Below are positions 7,377 to 15,615 of a stretch of DNA of 64,000 nt, one piece after another. The stretch comes from Streptomyces canus (GTDB taxonomy: Bacteria; Actinomycetota; Actinomycetes; Streptomycetales; Streptomycetaceae). A program made the translations under genes and the position numbers. The DNA is taken from contig NZ_JAUSYQ010000002.1 in NCBI RefSeq assembly GCF_030816965.1, positions 2,389,001 to 2,453,000 on the forward strand, given 5' to 3'. Position 1 is the first letter of the stretch; every line of letters starts with the position of its first letter. The notes under the pieces are model-generated. The model did no database searches, was not told the DNA's origin, and saw only the letters and a program-made list of their open reading frames with translations.

Positions 7377-9350
7377 TCAGTGGGCGGCGTACGGCGCCCA
7401 GCCGTCCGTGCCCTTGAGGTAGTTCGCGACGGTGTAGGTCCTCGCGTCGGCGGCACCGAGCTGTGGCCGGTCGGCGCTCGCGGCCGCGCCCGGCCCGGAG
7501 TTGCGGTACTCGGCGAACCGCGCGTCCTTCCACGAGAAACCGCTCATGTCGGTCCACGGAGAGGACTTCACGGCGGCCGGCAGCTCGGTGTCGCGGATCA
7601 AAACCTGCGCCACGGCGGCCGGTTCACCGCCCGGGTGCCACGGCCGTCCCAGATGGAAGGACTGGTCCGGCGCGTCGCTCACGACCTTCGACCGGGTGAT
7701 CAGGAACCCGTACGGGTTGCCGGTCCAGGTCGAAGCGGCCGTGATGTAGCCGTTGTTGGTGTCCGAGCCCCGGCTCAGCGCCCGGATCACGGACCGCTCG
7801 ATCACCGTCGTCGCCCGGCCGTAGACGAAGTCGACATCGCCCTCGATGTACGAGTCGCGGATGTAGACCCGGCTGATCACGTCCAGCTTGGGGCTGTCGG
7901 TCATCAGGGTGTCCTGGTTGCCCAGGAAGGCGGTGTCCTCGAAGACGATCCGGTCACCGGTCGTCTTCATCGCGAGGGCCTGCTCGCCCTTCAGCTCGAC
8001 CGCGGCCTCGTCGAAGTCGTTGCTGAAGGTGAGGTGGCGGGCGGTGACGTCGTTCGCGGCGATCCGGACCGTCGCACTGCCCGTCGAACCGCCGTACTCG
8101 GCGGGGGTGTCGTAGACGATGATGGTGTCGGACCGGTCGTGTCCAGTCCCCTGGAGCACAATCCTGGGCTTGGTCGCCGGGATGGAGACCTTGGCACGGT
8201 AGGTACCCGGCGCGACGGCGATCGTCACCGGCACGGCGTTGCCGTCGGGCACGGCGTCCACCGCGGCCTGCACGGTCGGGTAGTCACCGGGGACGTGCAG
8301 GGTCACCCCGATCCGCTGCTGCGGTCCGGAGAACCTCGACACCAGCGACGGCACGGCGGCGGCCGGGTCCAGCCGGTAGTCGTAGAAGGACCGAGGATCG
8401 AATGCCGTACCCCACGCGTCCGTTCGACCGGTCGTGTTCTTCAGGATCGACCCGCGCTGCACCAACTCGGCGGTGGTGTCGGCCTGGTAGGGATGCTGGA
8501 CACCGTCGTAGTAACTGTTCTCGATGACCATCTTGGTCTTGCCGCGCGCCCAGTTCCCGTACGTCCACACCGGGTCACCGTCGGCGACCTGCGAGGACAG
8601 GTAGTTGTTGTACAGGTGGGCGTAGGCGAGGTTGTCCGCCGAGGGGTTGCGCTGCTTCGTGCCGTGGAACCAGTTGTGGTCGATCGTCATCTCGGTGAGC
8701 ACATTGGTGGTCCAGCCGATCCCGAACGCCTTGTTGTGGTTCGTGAACTGGTTGTAGGAGACGGTGATGTACCGGCTGTCCTTGCGGATGTCGAGCAGCC
8801 CGTCGCCCATGTGCTCGAAACGGTTGTGATCGATCCAGACATGGTCGACGGTGTCCATCTGGATCGCGTCGAAGTCGGTCGTCTTGCCGTCCCAGTCGCC
8901 CTCGACGTACGAGTCACGGATCGTCAGGTTGCGGATGATCACGTTGTGCGTGCCGGGGTTGAGATGGAGCTCGCCGTGGACGATCTCGCCGGTGTCGCCG
9001 ACGCCGATGATCGTCTTGTTCGAGGCCACGACGATGTCCGAGCCGAAGGGCTCGACGGCTATCGCGCCCGAGACCCGTATGACGTACGGCTCCTCGGCCG
9101 CTGCGTAAGTGGCCAGTGCGGCCTGGTCGGTGACGGTGACGACCTTGCCGCCGGCCCCTCCGGTGGTACCGCCGGCGAGGGAGGCGAAGCCGTGCGCCCG
9201 GTCGCTCCAGCGGTCGACCGGAGTCTTTTCGGCAGCCTTGGCCTGCCCGATCGCCCCGAGGCTCAGCGCGGCCACAAGGCCGAGGACAGCGGCCAGGACT
9301 GTGCCGTATCCCGGTCTCTGCAAGCGCTTGCTATGAAGGTGCTGCGTCAT
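7377..9350 (-). CDS. Bifunctional secreted pectate lyase-pectinesterase (PL1-CE8 fusion)
   Basis: The 657-residue exported protein joins two pectinases. Residues about 45-335 are a PL1 lyase: FASLAGGTTGG, VIIRNLTI, VWIDHNRF, then KQRNPSADN, where the catalytic Arg position is kept but the second Arg of RxPxxR is replaced by Asp. Residues about 345-650 are a CE8 esterase: VAPGTYRAKV, GEQALAM, NQDTLM, GDVDFVYG and LGRPW. A short linker (SRFSGPQQRIG) separates them. A signal peptide with an AKA site precedes the lyase. The start at 9350 fits a GGGAG site six bases upstream. The fusion would demethylate and cut the same chain. Confidence 0.92.
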   Translation of the reverse strand: MTQHLHSKRLQRPGYGTVLAAVLGLVAALSLGAIGQAKAAEKTPVDRWSDRAHGFASLAGGTTGGAGGKVVTVTDQAALATYAAAEEPYVIRVSGAIAVEPFGSDIVVASNKTIIGVGDTGEIVHGELHLNPGTHNVIIRNLTIRDSYVEGDWDGKTTDFDAIQMDTVDHVWIDHNRFEHMGDGLLDIRKDSRYITVSYNQFTNHNKAFGIGWTTNVLTEMTIDHNWFHGTKQRNPSADNLAYAHLYNNYLSSQVADGDPVWTYGNWARGKTKMVIENSYYDGVQHPYQADTTAELVQRGSILKNTTGRTDAWGTAFDPRSFYDYRLDPAAAVPSLVSRFSGPQQRIGVTLHVPGDYPTVQAAVDAVPDGNAVPVTIAVAPGTYRAKVSIPATKPRIVLQGTGHDRSDTIIVYDTPAEYGGSTGSATVRIAANDVTARHLTFSNDFDEAAVELKGEQALAMKTTGDRIVFEDTAFLGNQDTLMTDSPKLDVISRVYIRDSYIEGDVDFVYGRATTVIERSVIRALSRGSDTNNGYITAASTWTGNPYGFLITRSKVVSDAPDQSFHLGRPWHPGGEPAAVAQVLIRDTELPAAVKSSPWTDMSGFSWKDARFAEYRNSGPGAAASADRPQLGAADARTYTVANYLKGTDGWAPYAAH

Positions 9351-9383
9351 TGCGGCTCCCAAAAGGCTTACGGGTTCGGTGCG

Positions 9384-10883
9384 TTACAGGTGGTTGATCC
9401 TGAAGTGCGAGAAGGTTGCCGCCCCGGCGTGTCCTCCTCCGACGGGCGCGAGGGCGAACAGTCCGAGCAGGGCTCCGACCCAGCGCCAGGGGGTGGCGGC
9501 GAAGACGGGTCCGCTGGGGCACGGGCCGTCGCCGACGTCGTAGAAGAACCGGCAGCGCGCCCCCGCTCCGATCTCGATCCGCAACCGTGCCCGTCCCGTG
9601 GGTGCCGGCCGCGGATGGTCGGCGTCCCGCTCCTGCTCGGCGACGCCCTCGGCGAACCGGTGCACGAGATGGACGCTCCCGTCGGCCCCGCGCTGGAGCC
9701 CGATCCAGCTGAAGGCGTCGCCCAGGACGGCTAGTCCGGCGCGTGCTCCCGGCTCCTCGCTGTGCAGGTGCAGTTCCACCTCGACCGCCGATGGCGTGCC
9801 GGGCAGTCGCTGGGTGAGGACGTTCGGCAGTCTGCGCAGGTCGTGCGCGTCGGCCGAACGGACGCAGGTGAGCCGTAGCCCGTCGCCCGAGTGGTGGGTG
9901 GCCCAGCCGGGCTGCGGGTTCGCGGTCCACTGCCACTGGCGGCCGAAGCGCCCGCCGGGGAAGTCGTCGTCGGTGGCGGGGGCCGCGTCCGGCTGCGGCG
10001 GCAGGTCGGGCTTCTCGTGTACGGCGACGGGGGCGCCGTCCTCACCGAGCACCGGCCAGCCGTCGTCGCCCCAGCGCATCGGCTGGAGGTGGACGACCCT
10101 GCCGTAGGCGCCCTTCTGCTGAAAGTGCAGGAACCAGTCCTGGCCGGACGGGGTGCGCACCCAGCCGCCCTGGTGCGGCCCGTTGACGTCGGTGTCGTGC
10201 TGCTCCAGGACGACCTTCTCCTCGTACGGGCCGAAGAACCCGCGCGAGCGGAAGGCACCCTGCCAGCCGGTCTCGACTCCGCCGGCCGGAGCGAGAATCC
10301 AGAACCAGCCGTCGTGCTGGTAGAGCTTGGGACCTTCGAGGGTGAACCAGCCGGGGATCCGGTCGCCGTCGACGATCACCTTGCCCTCGTCGAGGAGTTC
10401 ACGGCCGTCGAGGTCCATGCGGTGGCCGGTGAGGCGGTTCTTGACGCCGGAGCGGGACTTGGCCCAGGCGTGCACCAGATACGCCTCGCCGGTCTCCTCG
10501 TCCCACAGGGGGCAGGGGTCGATCAGGCCCTTGCCCGACTTGACGAGGTGCGGGCGGGTCCAAGGTCCCCTGATCTCGGGGGCGTTGATCTGGAAGATGC
10601 CCTGGTCCGGGTCACCCCAGAAGATCCAGAACCGTTCGTCGTGGTGGCGCAGCGAGGGGGCCCAGACCCCGCAGTCGTGCCGGGGCTTGGTGAACTCCCC
10701 CGCAGGCTCCAGACGGTGGAGGGCGTGGCCGATCAGCGTCCAGTTGACCAGGTCGCGGGAGTGCAGCAGCGGCAGACCGGGGACCCGGCCGAAGCTGGAG
10801 GCGGTGAGGTAGAAGTCGTCGCCGACGCGGAGAACGTCGGGGTCGGACCAGTCCGCGTTCAGGATCGGATTCGTGTACGTCAC
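9384..10883 (-). CDS. GH43 family glycosidase (arabinofuranosidase/xylosidase type), cytoplasmic
   Basis: The 499-residue protein has a five-bladed propeller GH43 domain followed by a C-terminal concanavalin-like beta-sandwich (about residues 305-499). The three GH43 acids are visible: Asp14 in DWSDPDV (base), Asp122 in GLIDPCPLW, and Glu183 in FTLEGPKL (acid). There is no signal peptide, so it acts on imported oligosaccharides, most likely releasing arabinose or xylose from pectic side chains. Its ATG overlaps the stop of the DUF6807 gene (ATGA). Exact specificity cannot be read from the sequence. Confidence 0.87.
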   Translation of the reverse strand: MTYTNPILNADWSDPDVLRVGDDFYLTASSFGRVPGLPLLHSRDLVNWTLIGHALHRLEPAGEFTKPRHDCGVWAPSLRHHDERFWIFWGDPDQGIFQINAPEIRGPWTRPHLVKSGKGLIDPCPLWDEETGEAYLVHAWAKSRSGVKNRLTGHRMDLDGRELLDEGKVIVDGDRIPGWFTLEGPKLYQHDGWFWILAPAGGVETGWQGAFRSRGFFGPYEEKVVLEQHDTDVNGPHQGGWVRTPSGQDWFLHFQQKGAYGRVVHLQPMRWGDDGWPVLGEDGAPVAVHEKPDLPPQPDAAPATDDDFPGGRFGRQWQWTANPQPGWATHHSGDGLRLTCVRSADAHDLRRLPNVLTQRLPGTPSAVEVELHLHSEEPGARAGLAVLGDAFSWIGLQRGADGSVHLVHRFAEGVAEQERDADHPRPAPTGRARLRIEIGAGARCRFFYDVGDGPCPSGPVFAATPWRWVGALLGLFALAPVGGGHAGAATFSHFRINHL

Positions 10884-11725
10884 TGACTGACCGCCTTCCG
10901 TACCAGGGCCGCCGCTTCGAGCCGGGGCAGGCGTCCGTCGGCCACGACGGTGACGATCCGGCGGACGACGGTCTCGCCGGGTGGCACGGCCAGCCGCTCC
11001 TCGGACGCCAATGAGGAGCCCACCCCCGGGTATTCACCGGCGCGCACGAACCACGGGTCGCGGCGGGTCCGGTCGGTGGCCCCGGCGAAGACGAGCGTCC
11101 AGGTGGCGCCGGTGAGGGCGACCCAGTCGGCGCGGGTGCCGTGGATCGCGTCCTCGCCCTCGCGGTCGACGGTGAAGACGTCCGGCGCGTCCTGTTCCTT
11201 CCTGGCCCGCCAGAAGAACCCGCCGTAGGCCGCGCCCGGGCGGCCGTTGGTCGCCGGGCTGCCGATCGACAGGGGGTCCGAGGTGACGTTGGTGAGGGAG
11301 AAGGTGAAGTCCAACGCCCAGGCGGTGCCGGTCAGTTCGGTGGCCGCGACGGTGCGGCGCTCGCGCAGCAGCTCGGTTCCGGAGGCGACCCAGCGCAGCT
11401 CCTCCACGAAGCCGTCCGGGTCGCGTAACTGGAAGGAGTGGTGGCGCTGGGCGCCGTGGTTGTCGAGCTCGGTGGGGCCCTGGTCGCGGACGTAGGTGCG
11501 CCCGCCCCAGAAGTTGTGCCCCTCGACGTCGGGAACGGCGACACCGACGCCGAGGTGGTGGATGTGGTCGGCGGGGCTGAGTTCGGTGACTGCCGTGCCG
11601 GCCAGGGTGGTGACGGGGTGCAGGTAGGGGCGAGGGGAGAGCCGGGCGGGCAGTTCGGGCCGGGTGACGTAGCGGCCGACCGGGCGGCCCGCGACACGCA
11701 GGACCGGGGAATCGGGGGTCGTCAT
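10880..11725 (-). CDS. DUF6807 (PmoA-like) family protein
   Basis: The 281-residue cytoplasmic protein belongs to the DUF6807/PmoA-like family, recognised from HPVTTLAG, DHIHHLGV, FWGGRTY, QRHHSF and the repeated short beta strands. Despite the family nickname there is no reason to expect methane oxidation. These genes are typically found beside Gfo/Idh/MocA oxidoreductases in carbohydrate clusters, as here. The His-rich DHIHH and RHH motifs suggest metal or substrate binding. The ATG overlaps the stop of the oxidoreductase (ATGA) and the stop overlaps the GH43 start. Its function in pectin breakdown is unknown. Confidence 0.75.
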   Translation of the reverse strand: MTTPDSPVLRVAGRPVGRYVTRPELPARLSPRPYLHPVTTLAGTAVTELSPADHIHHLGVGVAVPDVEGHNFWGGRTYVRDQGPTELDNHGAQRHHSFQLRDPDGFVEELRWVASGTELLRERRTVAATELTGTAWALDFTFSLTNVTSDPLSIGSPATNGRPGAAYGGFFWRARKEQDAPDVFTVDREGEDAIHGTRADWVALTGATWTLVFAGATDRTRRDPWFVRAGEYPGVGSSLASEERLAVPPGETVVRRIVTVVADGRLPRLEAAALVRKAVSQ

Positions 11726-12876
11726 GTGCTCACCTCGTTCGCGACGTGTGGCCGGGCCCAGTCGGCGCCCAGCTCGGAGTACAGGGCGAGGCTGTCGGCG
11801 GCGGCCGCGACGAGCCCGTCGATGCCGGGGACGACCCGGCGGTCCTCGTCGGGCAGCAGGTGCCAGGCCGTGGCCGGGAGCGGGGTCGGGTCGGGGGCCA
11901 GCCGAACGGCTTCGACGACCTTCATGAAGGCGCCGGTCGCGTCCGGGGCGACCAGCAGGCCGGCGCCGTCGGTGACGTGGTCGACCAGGTTCTCCAGCAG
12001 GTCGGTGCGGCCGTACTCGTACTCCTCGGGGCCGTGGCCGGCCCGCTGGAGCAGCACGCGGTCCTGCTTGTACCAGTAGGTGATCCGGCCACGGTCGCCG
12101 TGCACGACGACGTACGGCTCGTCGGGGTCCTCCGCGCACAGGGTCACGGCGACGGTCACCTGGAGACCGTTCGCGGTGGTGACGCGGACGCAGGAGGTGT
12201 CGTCGGACTCGATGTCGTTCGCGCGCAGCAGCTCGGTCTCGGTACGGACGACGTCCTCGGCGCGGCTCGCGTCGCCCAGGGCCAGCGCGGTGGCGACGGC
12301 GTGCGCGAGCGGGTTGGTCAGTGCTCCGTCGATCACGTCGACGCCGTTCATCCGCCGCTTGCCCGCCCAGGGCGCACGCCGGTAGTACGCCTCGGCACGC
12401 GCCCAGGCGCCGGCCCCGCCGATCCCGGTCACCTCGCCGATCGCTCCCTCTTCGACGAGCTCGCGGATCGCGGGCACGGCGTGCGAGCCCAGCGACTGGA
12501 AGCCGATCTGGCAGGCGACACCGGCCGCGGCGACTCCGTCGGCCATGCGGCGGAACTCGGCGTACGAGGGGGCGGGGGGCTTCTCCAGGAGGAGGTGCAC
12601 TCCTCGGGAGGCCGCCGCGAGCGCCAGGTCCGTGTGGGTCGGGATCGGCGTGCAGATCACCGCGATGCGGGCGCCGGTCGAGTCGAGGAGCGCGCCGAAG
12701 TCGGCGGACTGCTCGGGCCTCCCCAGGCCTTCGGGGATCTCGTCGCCGGTCAGCGGGGTCAGCTCGCAGATCCCCGCCAGTCGTACGATGCCCTTGTCCT
12801 GCAGCCGGCGGATGTTCTCCAGGTGCCAGCGGCCGTGACCGCGCGCGCCCGCCAGGACGATGTCTACGGTGCTCAT
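11722..12876 (-). CDS. Gfo/Idh/MocA-family NAD(P)-dependent oxidoreductase
   Basis: This is a 384-residue two-domain oxidoreductase. The N-terminal nucleotide-binding fold begins VDIVLAGARGHGRWHLENI and includes CTPIPTHTDLA and the LLLEKPPAPS signature of the family, whose Lys contacts the substrate. The C-terminal part is the mixed alpha/beta substrate domain. It probably oxidises or epimerises a sugar or sugar acid released from pectin. It is coupled by ATGA overlaps to the PL1 upstream and the DUF6807 gene downstream. A GGGAGG ribosome site precedes the ATG at 12876. The substrate is not identifiable. Confidence 0.85.
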   Translation of the reverse strand: MSTVDIVLAGARGHGRWHLENIRRLQDKGIVRLAGICELTPLTGDEIPEGLGRPEQSADFGALLDSTGARIAVICTPIPTHTDLALAAASRGVHLLLEKPPAPSYAEFRRMADGVAAAGVACQIGFQSLGSHAVPAIRELVEEGAIGEVTGIGGAGAWARAEAYYRRAPWAGKRRMNGVDVIDGALTNPLAHAVATALALGDASRAEDVVRTETELLRANDIESDDTSCVRVTTANGLQVTVAVTLCAEDPDEPYVVVHGDRGRITYWYKQDRVLLQRAGHGPEEYEYGRTDLLENLVDHVTDGAGLLVAPDATGAFMKVVEAVRLAPDPTPLPATAWHLLPDEDRRVVPGIDGLVAAAADSLALYSELGADWARPHVANEVST

Positions 12877-14156
12877 GGGATCCTCCCTGCGCCCGCGCCG
12901 CGGGCCACCTGCCGGTCGGCCGCCTCGGCGCTGTCGATCTTTGTGTGCAGGGTAGGCGTCCAGCCGACGTCCGCCGTGAGGTCGCGCTCGCTGCCGGAGT
13001 TGTAGGCGTTGTATATGGCGAGCAGGTCCACCGGATAGCCGTTGAAGAGGGTGCCGGTCTGGTGCAGCGCGCTGCCGTTCCAGCTCTTGACGAGGTCGGC
13101 CGCCTCGATGTGGCCGGGGGTGTGGAAGGCGTTGTTCTCGGCGTGGACGGCGGAGTCGGTGGAGATGCCGAGGGAGTAGCGGTAGTCGTCGTTCCCGGCG
13201 ATGTACCGGTTGTTGTAGAGGTGCACCTGCCCGAAGCGGACACGGGGCGCGCGCTGGACGACGGACTCGAACTGGTTGTGGTGCAGGGTGACCCGGAGTC
13301 TGCCGCGGTCGCCGGTGGCCGTGTCGCTGTTGCCGATGAGCATCGCCTTGTCGTGGTCGGCGAACCGGCTCCAGGAGACGGTGACCAGGTCGGAGCCTTT
13401 GGTGATGTCCAGCAGGCCGTCGTGACGGAGGTAGTTGCGGGCGAAGTAGGTGGGCTCGTCGGCGTCGGGGTGGCCCTTGTCGCTCAGGGTCACGTGGTCG
13501 ACCCACACATGCGTGGCGCCCGTCAGCCAGATGTTGTCGTACGCCGTCTTCCAGTCGCCGAGGCCGCCGGTGTTGGGCTGCCAGACGGGGAAGCAGTCGT
13601 AGGCGTCGCGGAGGTCGAGGTTGCGGATGATGACGTTGGTGGCGTTCCTGACCTGAAGGCTGCCGCCTTTCAGGACCGCCCCCTTGAGCCCGACGATCGT
13701 GGTGTTGGACCCGACGAGCAGCTCGACCCGCTCCGCCTGCTTCTTCGCGGACGCCTGGCGTGCCTCCTCCTGCGGTCCGCTCGGCTTGGCGGCGCCCCAG
13801 GTGCGGGGGTCGTAGGCGGCGAGGTACTTCTTCAGTCGGTAGCCGTCGGTGGCGTAGTCGGCGCAGCCCAGGTGGTCGCCGTCGTCGTCGGTGTTGGCGT
13901 CGATGGTCCCGGCGATCCTGATGATCTTCGGGGTGGCGCTGCCGCCGTCGAGGGCACGGACCAGTCCGGCCCGGTCGGTGACGGTGTAGACGTGCGCCGC
14001 GTCGGCGGCGGAGCCTCCGGTGGTGCCTTCTCCCTCGGAAGCCCAGCCGTCGTTCGCGGGCAGGGTGTCCCGGCTGATGTCGCGGGCGTCGGCGTGGGCG
14101 GGGAGGCAGAGGAGTCCCACCATGACGCCCGCGAGCGTGATCTGACGGAGTCTCAT
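12873..14156 (-). CDS. Secreted pectate lyase (PL1)
   Basis: The 427-residue lyase has a Sec signal (MRLRQITLAGVMVGLLCL, AHA site), then GWASEGEGTTGGSAADAAHVYTV in two conserved stretches, IIRIAGTID, VIIRNLDL, HVWVDHVTL, and QRAPRVRFGQV with the catalytic Arg. It is close to the PL1 at 3717-5036 throughout and ends GAGAGRIP. The first 19 bases of the gene are repeated with one mismatch 566 bases upstream, at the end of the permease gene. The ancestral gene probably began there and an expansion later separated the two (see 14153-14722). Confidence 0.92.
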   Translation of the reverse strand: MRLRQITLAGVMVGLLCLPAHADARDISRDTLPANDGWASEGEGTTGGSAADAAHVYTVTDRAGLVRALDGGSATPKIIRIAGTIDANTDDDGDHLGCADYATDGYRLKKYLAAYDPRTWGAAKPSGPQEEARQASAKKQAERVELLVGSNTTIVGLKGAVLKGGSLQVRNATNVIIRNLDLRDAYDCFPVWQPNTGGLGDWKTAYDNIWLTGATHVWVDHVTLSDKGHPDADEPTYFARNYLRHDGLLDITKGSDLVTVSWSRFADHDKAMLIGNSDTATGDRGRLRVTLHHNQFESVVQRAPRVRFGQVHLYNNRYIAGNDDYRYSLGISTDSAVHAENNAFHTPGHIEAADLVKSWNGSALHQTGTLFNGYPVDLLAIYNAYNSGSERDLTADVGWTPTLHTKIDSAEAADRQVARGAGAGRIP

Positions 14157-14722
14157 CGTGCCCCCGCCCCCGCGTCGAGTCCGGCGTCCGGCGACTTCCG
14201 CGCGGCCCGGGCCCAGCAGATGACCCCGCGCGCGGGCAGGTCGGTACGACGGCCGCCGTCACGCACCGTCGCACGGCCACCGGCGATCGACCCCACCGGA
14301 GCACCCTCGGCCCGGCGGGCGACCATGCGGACACCGCCCCCGTCAGCCGCCGCCCCGCCGGCCGAACCCACCAAGCCCCGCCGCCGCCCGACCACGAGCC
14401 GCGCACCCCACGACCCGGCACCAACCACCGAAACCCGCCGGAGACTCACCTCACCGCCCACCGCATACACACAGGCCTCGACCCGGCGCACGCCCCCGCG
14501 GACACCACCCCGGCCGGCCGCCGCACCGCCGGCCGAACCCACCAAGCCCCGCCGCCGCCCGACCACAAGCCGCGCACCCCACGACCCGGCACGCCGGAGG
14601 CTCGCCTCGCCCCCGCCGCCTCGCTGGACCCGGTTGACACGGCAACCTCCGGCCGCCGCACCGACCCCGGCACAGGTCGGCACCGGGCTGACGCACATCC
14701 CGCTGATCCGACGGAGTCTCAT
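14153..14722 (-). CDS. Repeat-filled 189-residue open frame, possibly an expansion rather than a gene
   Basis: The frame starts at an ATG overlapping the permease stop (ATGA) and stops at a TGA overlapping the next pectate lyase start (ATGA). It is the only stretch above 500 bases without a recognised gene in this otherwise tightly packed part of the operon. The translation is Gly/Arg/Ala-rich, and the block GSWGARLVVGRRRGLVGSAG occurs twice, 57 residues apart. I recognise no domain, signal or membrane segment. Its first six codons match those of the pectate lyase that follows (MRLRRI versus MRLRQI). It could be translated as a linker ORF preserving coupling, or be non-functional inserted DNA. 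Confidence 0.35.
   Translation of the reverse strand: MRLRRISGMCVSPVPTCAGVGAAAGGCRVNRVQRGGGGEASLRRAGSWGARLVVGRRRGLVGSAGGAAAGRGGVRGGVRRVEACVYAVGGEVSLRRVSVVGAGSWGARLVVGRRRGLVGSAGGAAADGGGVRMVARRAEGAPVGSIAGGRATVRDGGRRTDLPARGVICWARAARKSPDAGLDAGAGAR
14300..14650. repeat. Degenerate tandem repeat, period about 171 bp
   Basis: A core of about 75 bases at 14346-14420 recurs at 14517-14591 with two mismatches. Weaker similarity extends left (about 14320 against 14491) and right with a 15-base indel, so whole units of roughly 171 bp are duplicated. The period is a multiple of three and keeps the minus-strand frame open. Confidence 0.8.
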
Positions 14723-15615
14723 CCCTTCACCGCCCCCGCGCTGAAGCCCGTGATCAGCCACTTCTGGATGAAGGCGAACACGATCACCACGGGTACGGCC
14801 GCGATGATGCCGCCGGCGGCCAGCGCGCCGAGGTCGACGCTGTCCGCGCTCATCAGGGTGTTGAGACCGACCGGGATCGTCTGCTTGTTCTGGTTGTTGA
14901 GGAACATCAGGGCGAACAGGAAGTGGTTCCAGGAGTGCACGAAGGCGAAGGATCCGACGGCGATCAGGCCGGGCCGGAGGAGCGGCAGGACAACGATCCG
15001 GAAGGCCGTCATCCTGTTGCAGCCGTCGACCCAGGCCGCCTCCTCGAGGGAGTACGGCACGTTCTTGATGAAGTTGCTGATCAGGATCATCGACAGCGGC
15101 AGCTGGAACACCGTCTCGGCGATGATGACACTGCCCAGCGAGTTGATCATCTTCAGCTCGGCGAAGATCTCGAACAACGGCACCAGAAGCAGCGCACCCG
15201 GCACGAACTGCGAGCACAGCAGGGCCAGCATGAACGCGTTCTTGACCTTGAAGTCGAACCGGGCGAGGGCGTATCCGCCGGCCAGGGCGACGAGTGTCGT
15301 CATCACCAGGGTGGCGAGACCGACGTACACGCTGTTCTCGAAGTAGGTGCCGAAGGCCCGCTCCGTCCACACCTTCTCGAAGTGGTCGAAGGTGATCGGC
15401 CAGGGTACGAGCGAGGTCGAGCCGGACGGGCGCAGCGCGAAGAGCAGGATCCAGTAGAAGGGGATGAGCGTGAAGACGAGGTAGATCGACAGCGGCGTGT
15501 AGATGTGCCAGCGCGGGACCTCGTCCCAGGAGCGGCGGCGCTTCACCGACCGGGGCGGTTCGGGTGTCTGGTGCACGGGCGCGGGCGCGACCTCCGTGGC
15601 CTCCTTGGTGATCAC
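14719..15615 (-). CDS. Carbohydrate ABC transporter permease (CUT1, second subunit)
   Basis: The 298-residue inner-membrane permease has six predicted helices and the cytoplasmic EAA loop EEAAWVDGCNRMTAFRIV that docks the ATPase. It ends GFSAGAVKG, the usual end of the MalG-type subunit. The start is a GTG at 15615 overlapping the stop of the first permease (GTGA). It pairs with the 15612-16547 permease and the lipoprotein at 5960-7303. No ATPase is encoded here, so a shared MsiK-type ATPase elsewhere is expected from what is known of Streptomyces CUT1 systems. Confidence 0.92.
   Translation of the reverse strand: MITKEATEVAPAPVHQTPEPPRSVKRRRSWDEVPRWHIYTPLSIYLVFTLIPFYWILLFALRPSGSTSLVPWPITFDHFEKVWTERAFGTYFENSVYVGLATLVMTTLVALAGGYALARFDFKVKNAFMLALLCSQFVPGALLLVPLFEIFAELKMINSLGSVIIAETVFQLPLSMILISNFIKNVPYSLEEAAWVDGCNRMTAFRIVVLPLLRPGLIAVGSFAFVHSWNHFLFALMFLNNQNKQTIPVGLNTLMSADSVDLGALAAGGIIAAVPVVIVFAFIQKWLITGFSAGAVKG

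Noticed and set aside
6810..9734. A 974-codon plus-strand open frame across the binding-protein and fusion genes
   Set aside because: It is antisense to well-supported genes, has no domain and is a typical consequence of high GC codon bias.
10880..13243. A single long minus-strand protein spanning DUF6807 and the oxidoreductase
   Set aside because: The DUF6807 domain starts cleanly at 11725 with an ATGA overlap, and the upstream part is out-of-frame reading of the oxidoreductase and PL1 genes.
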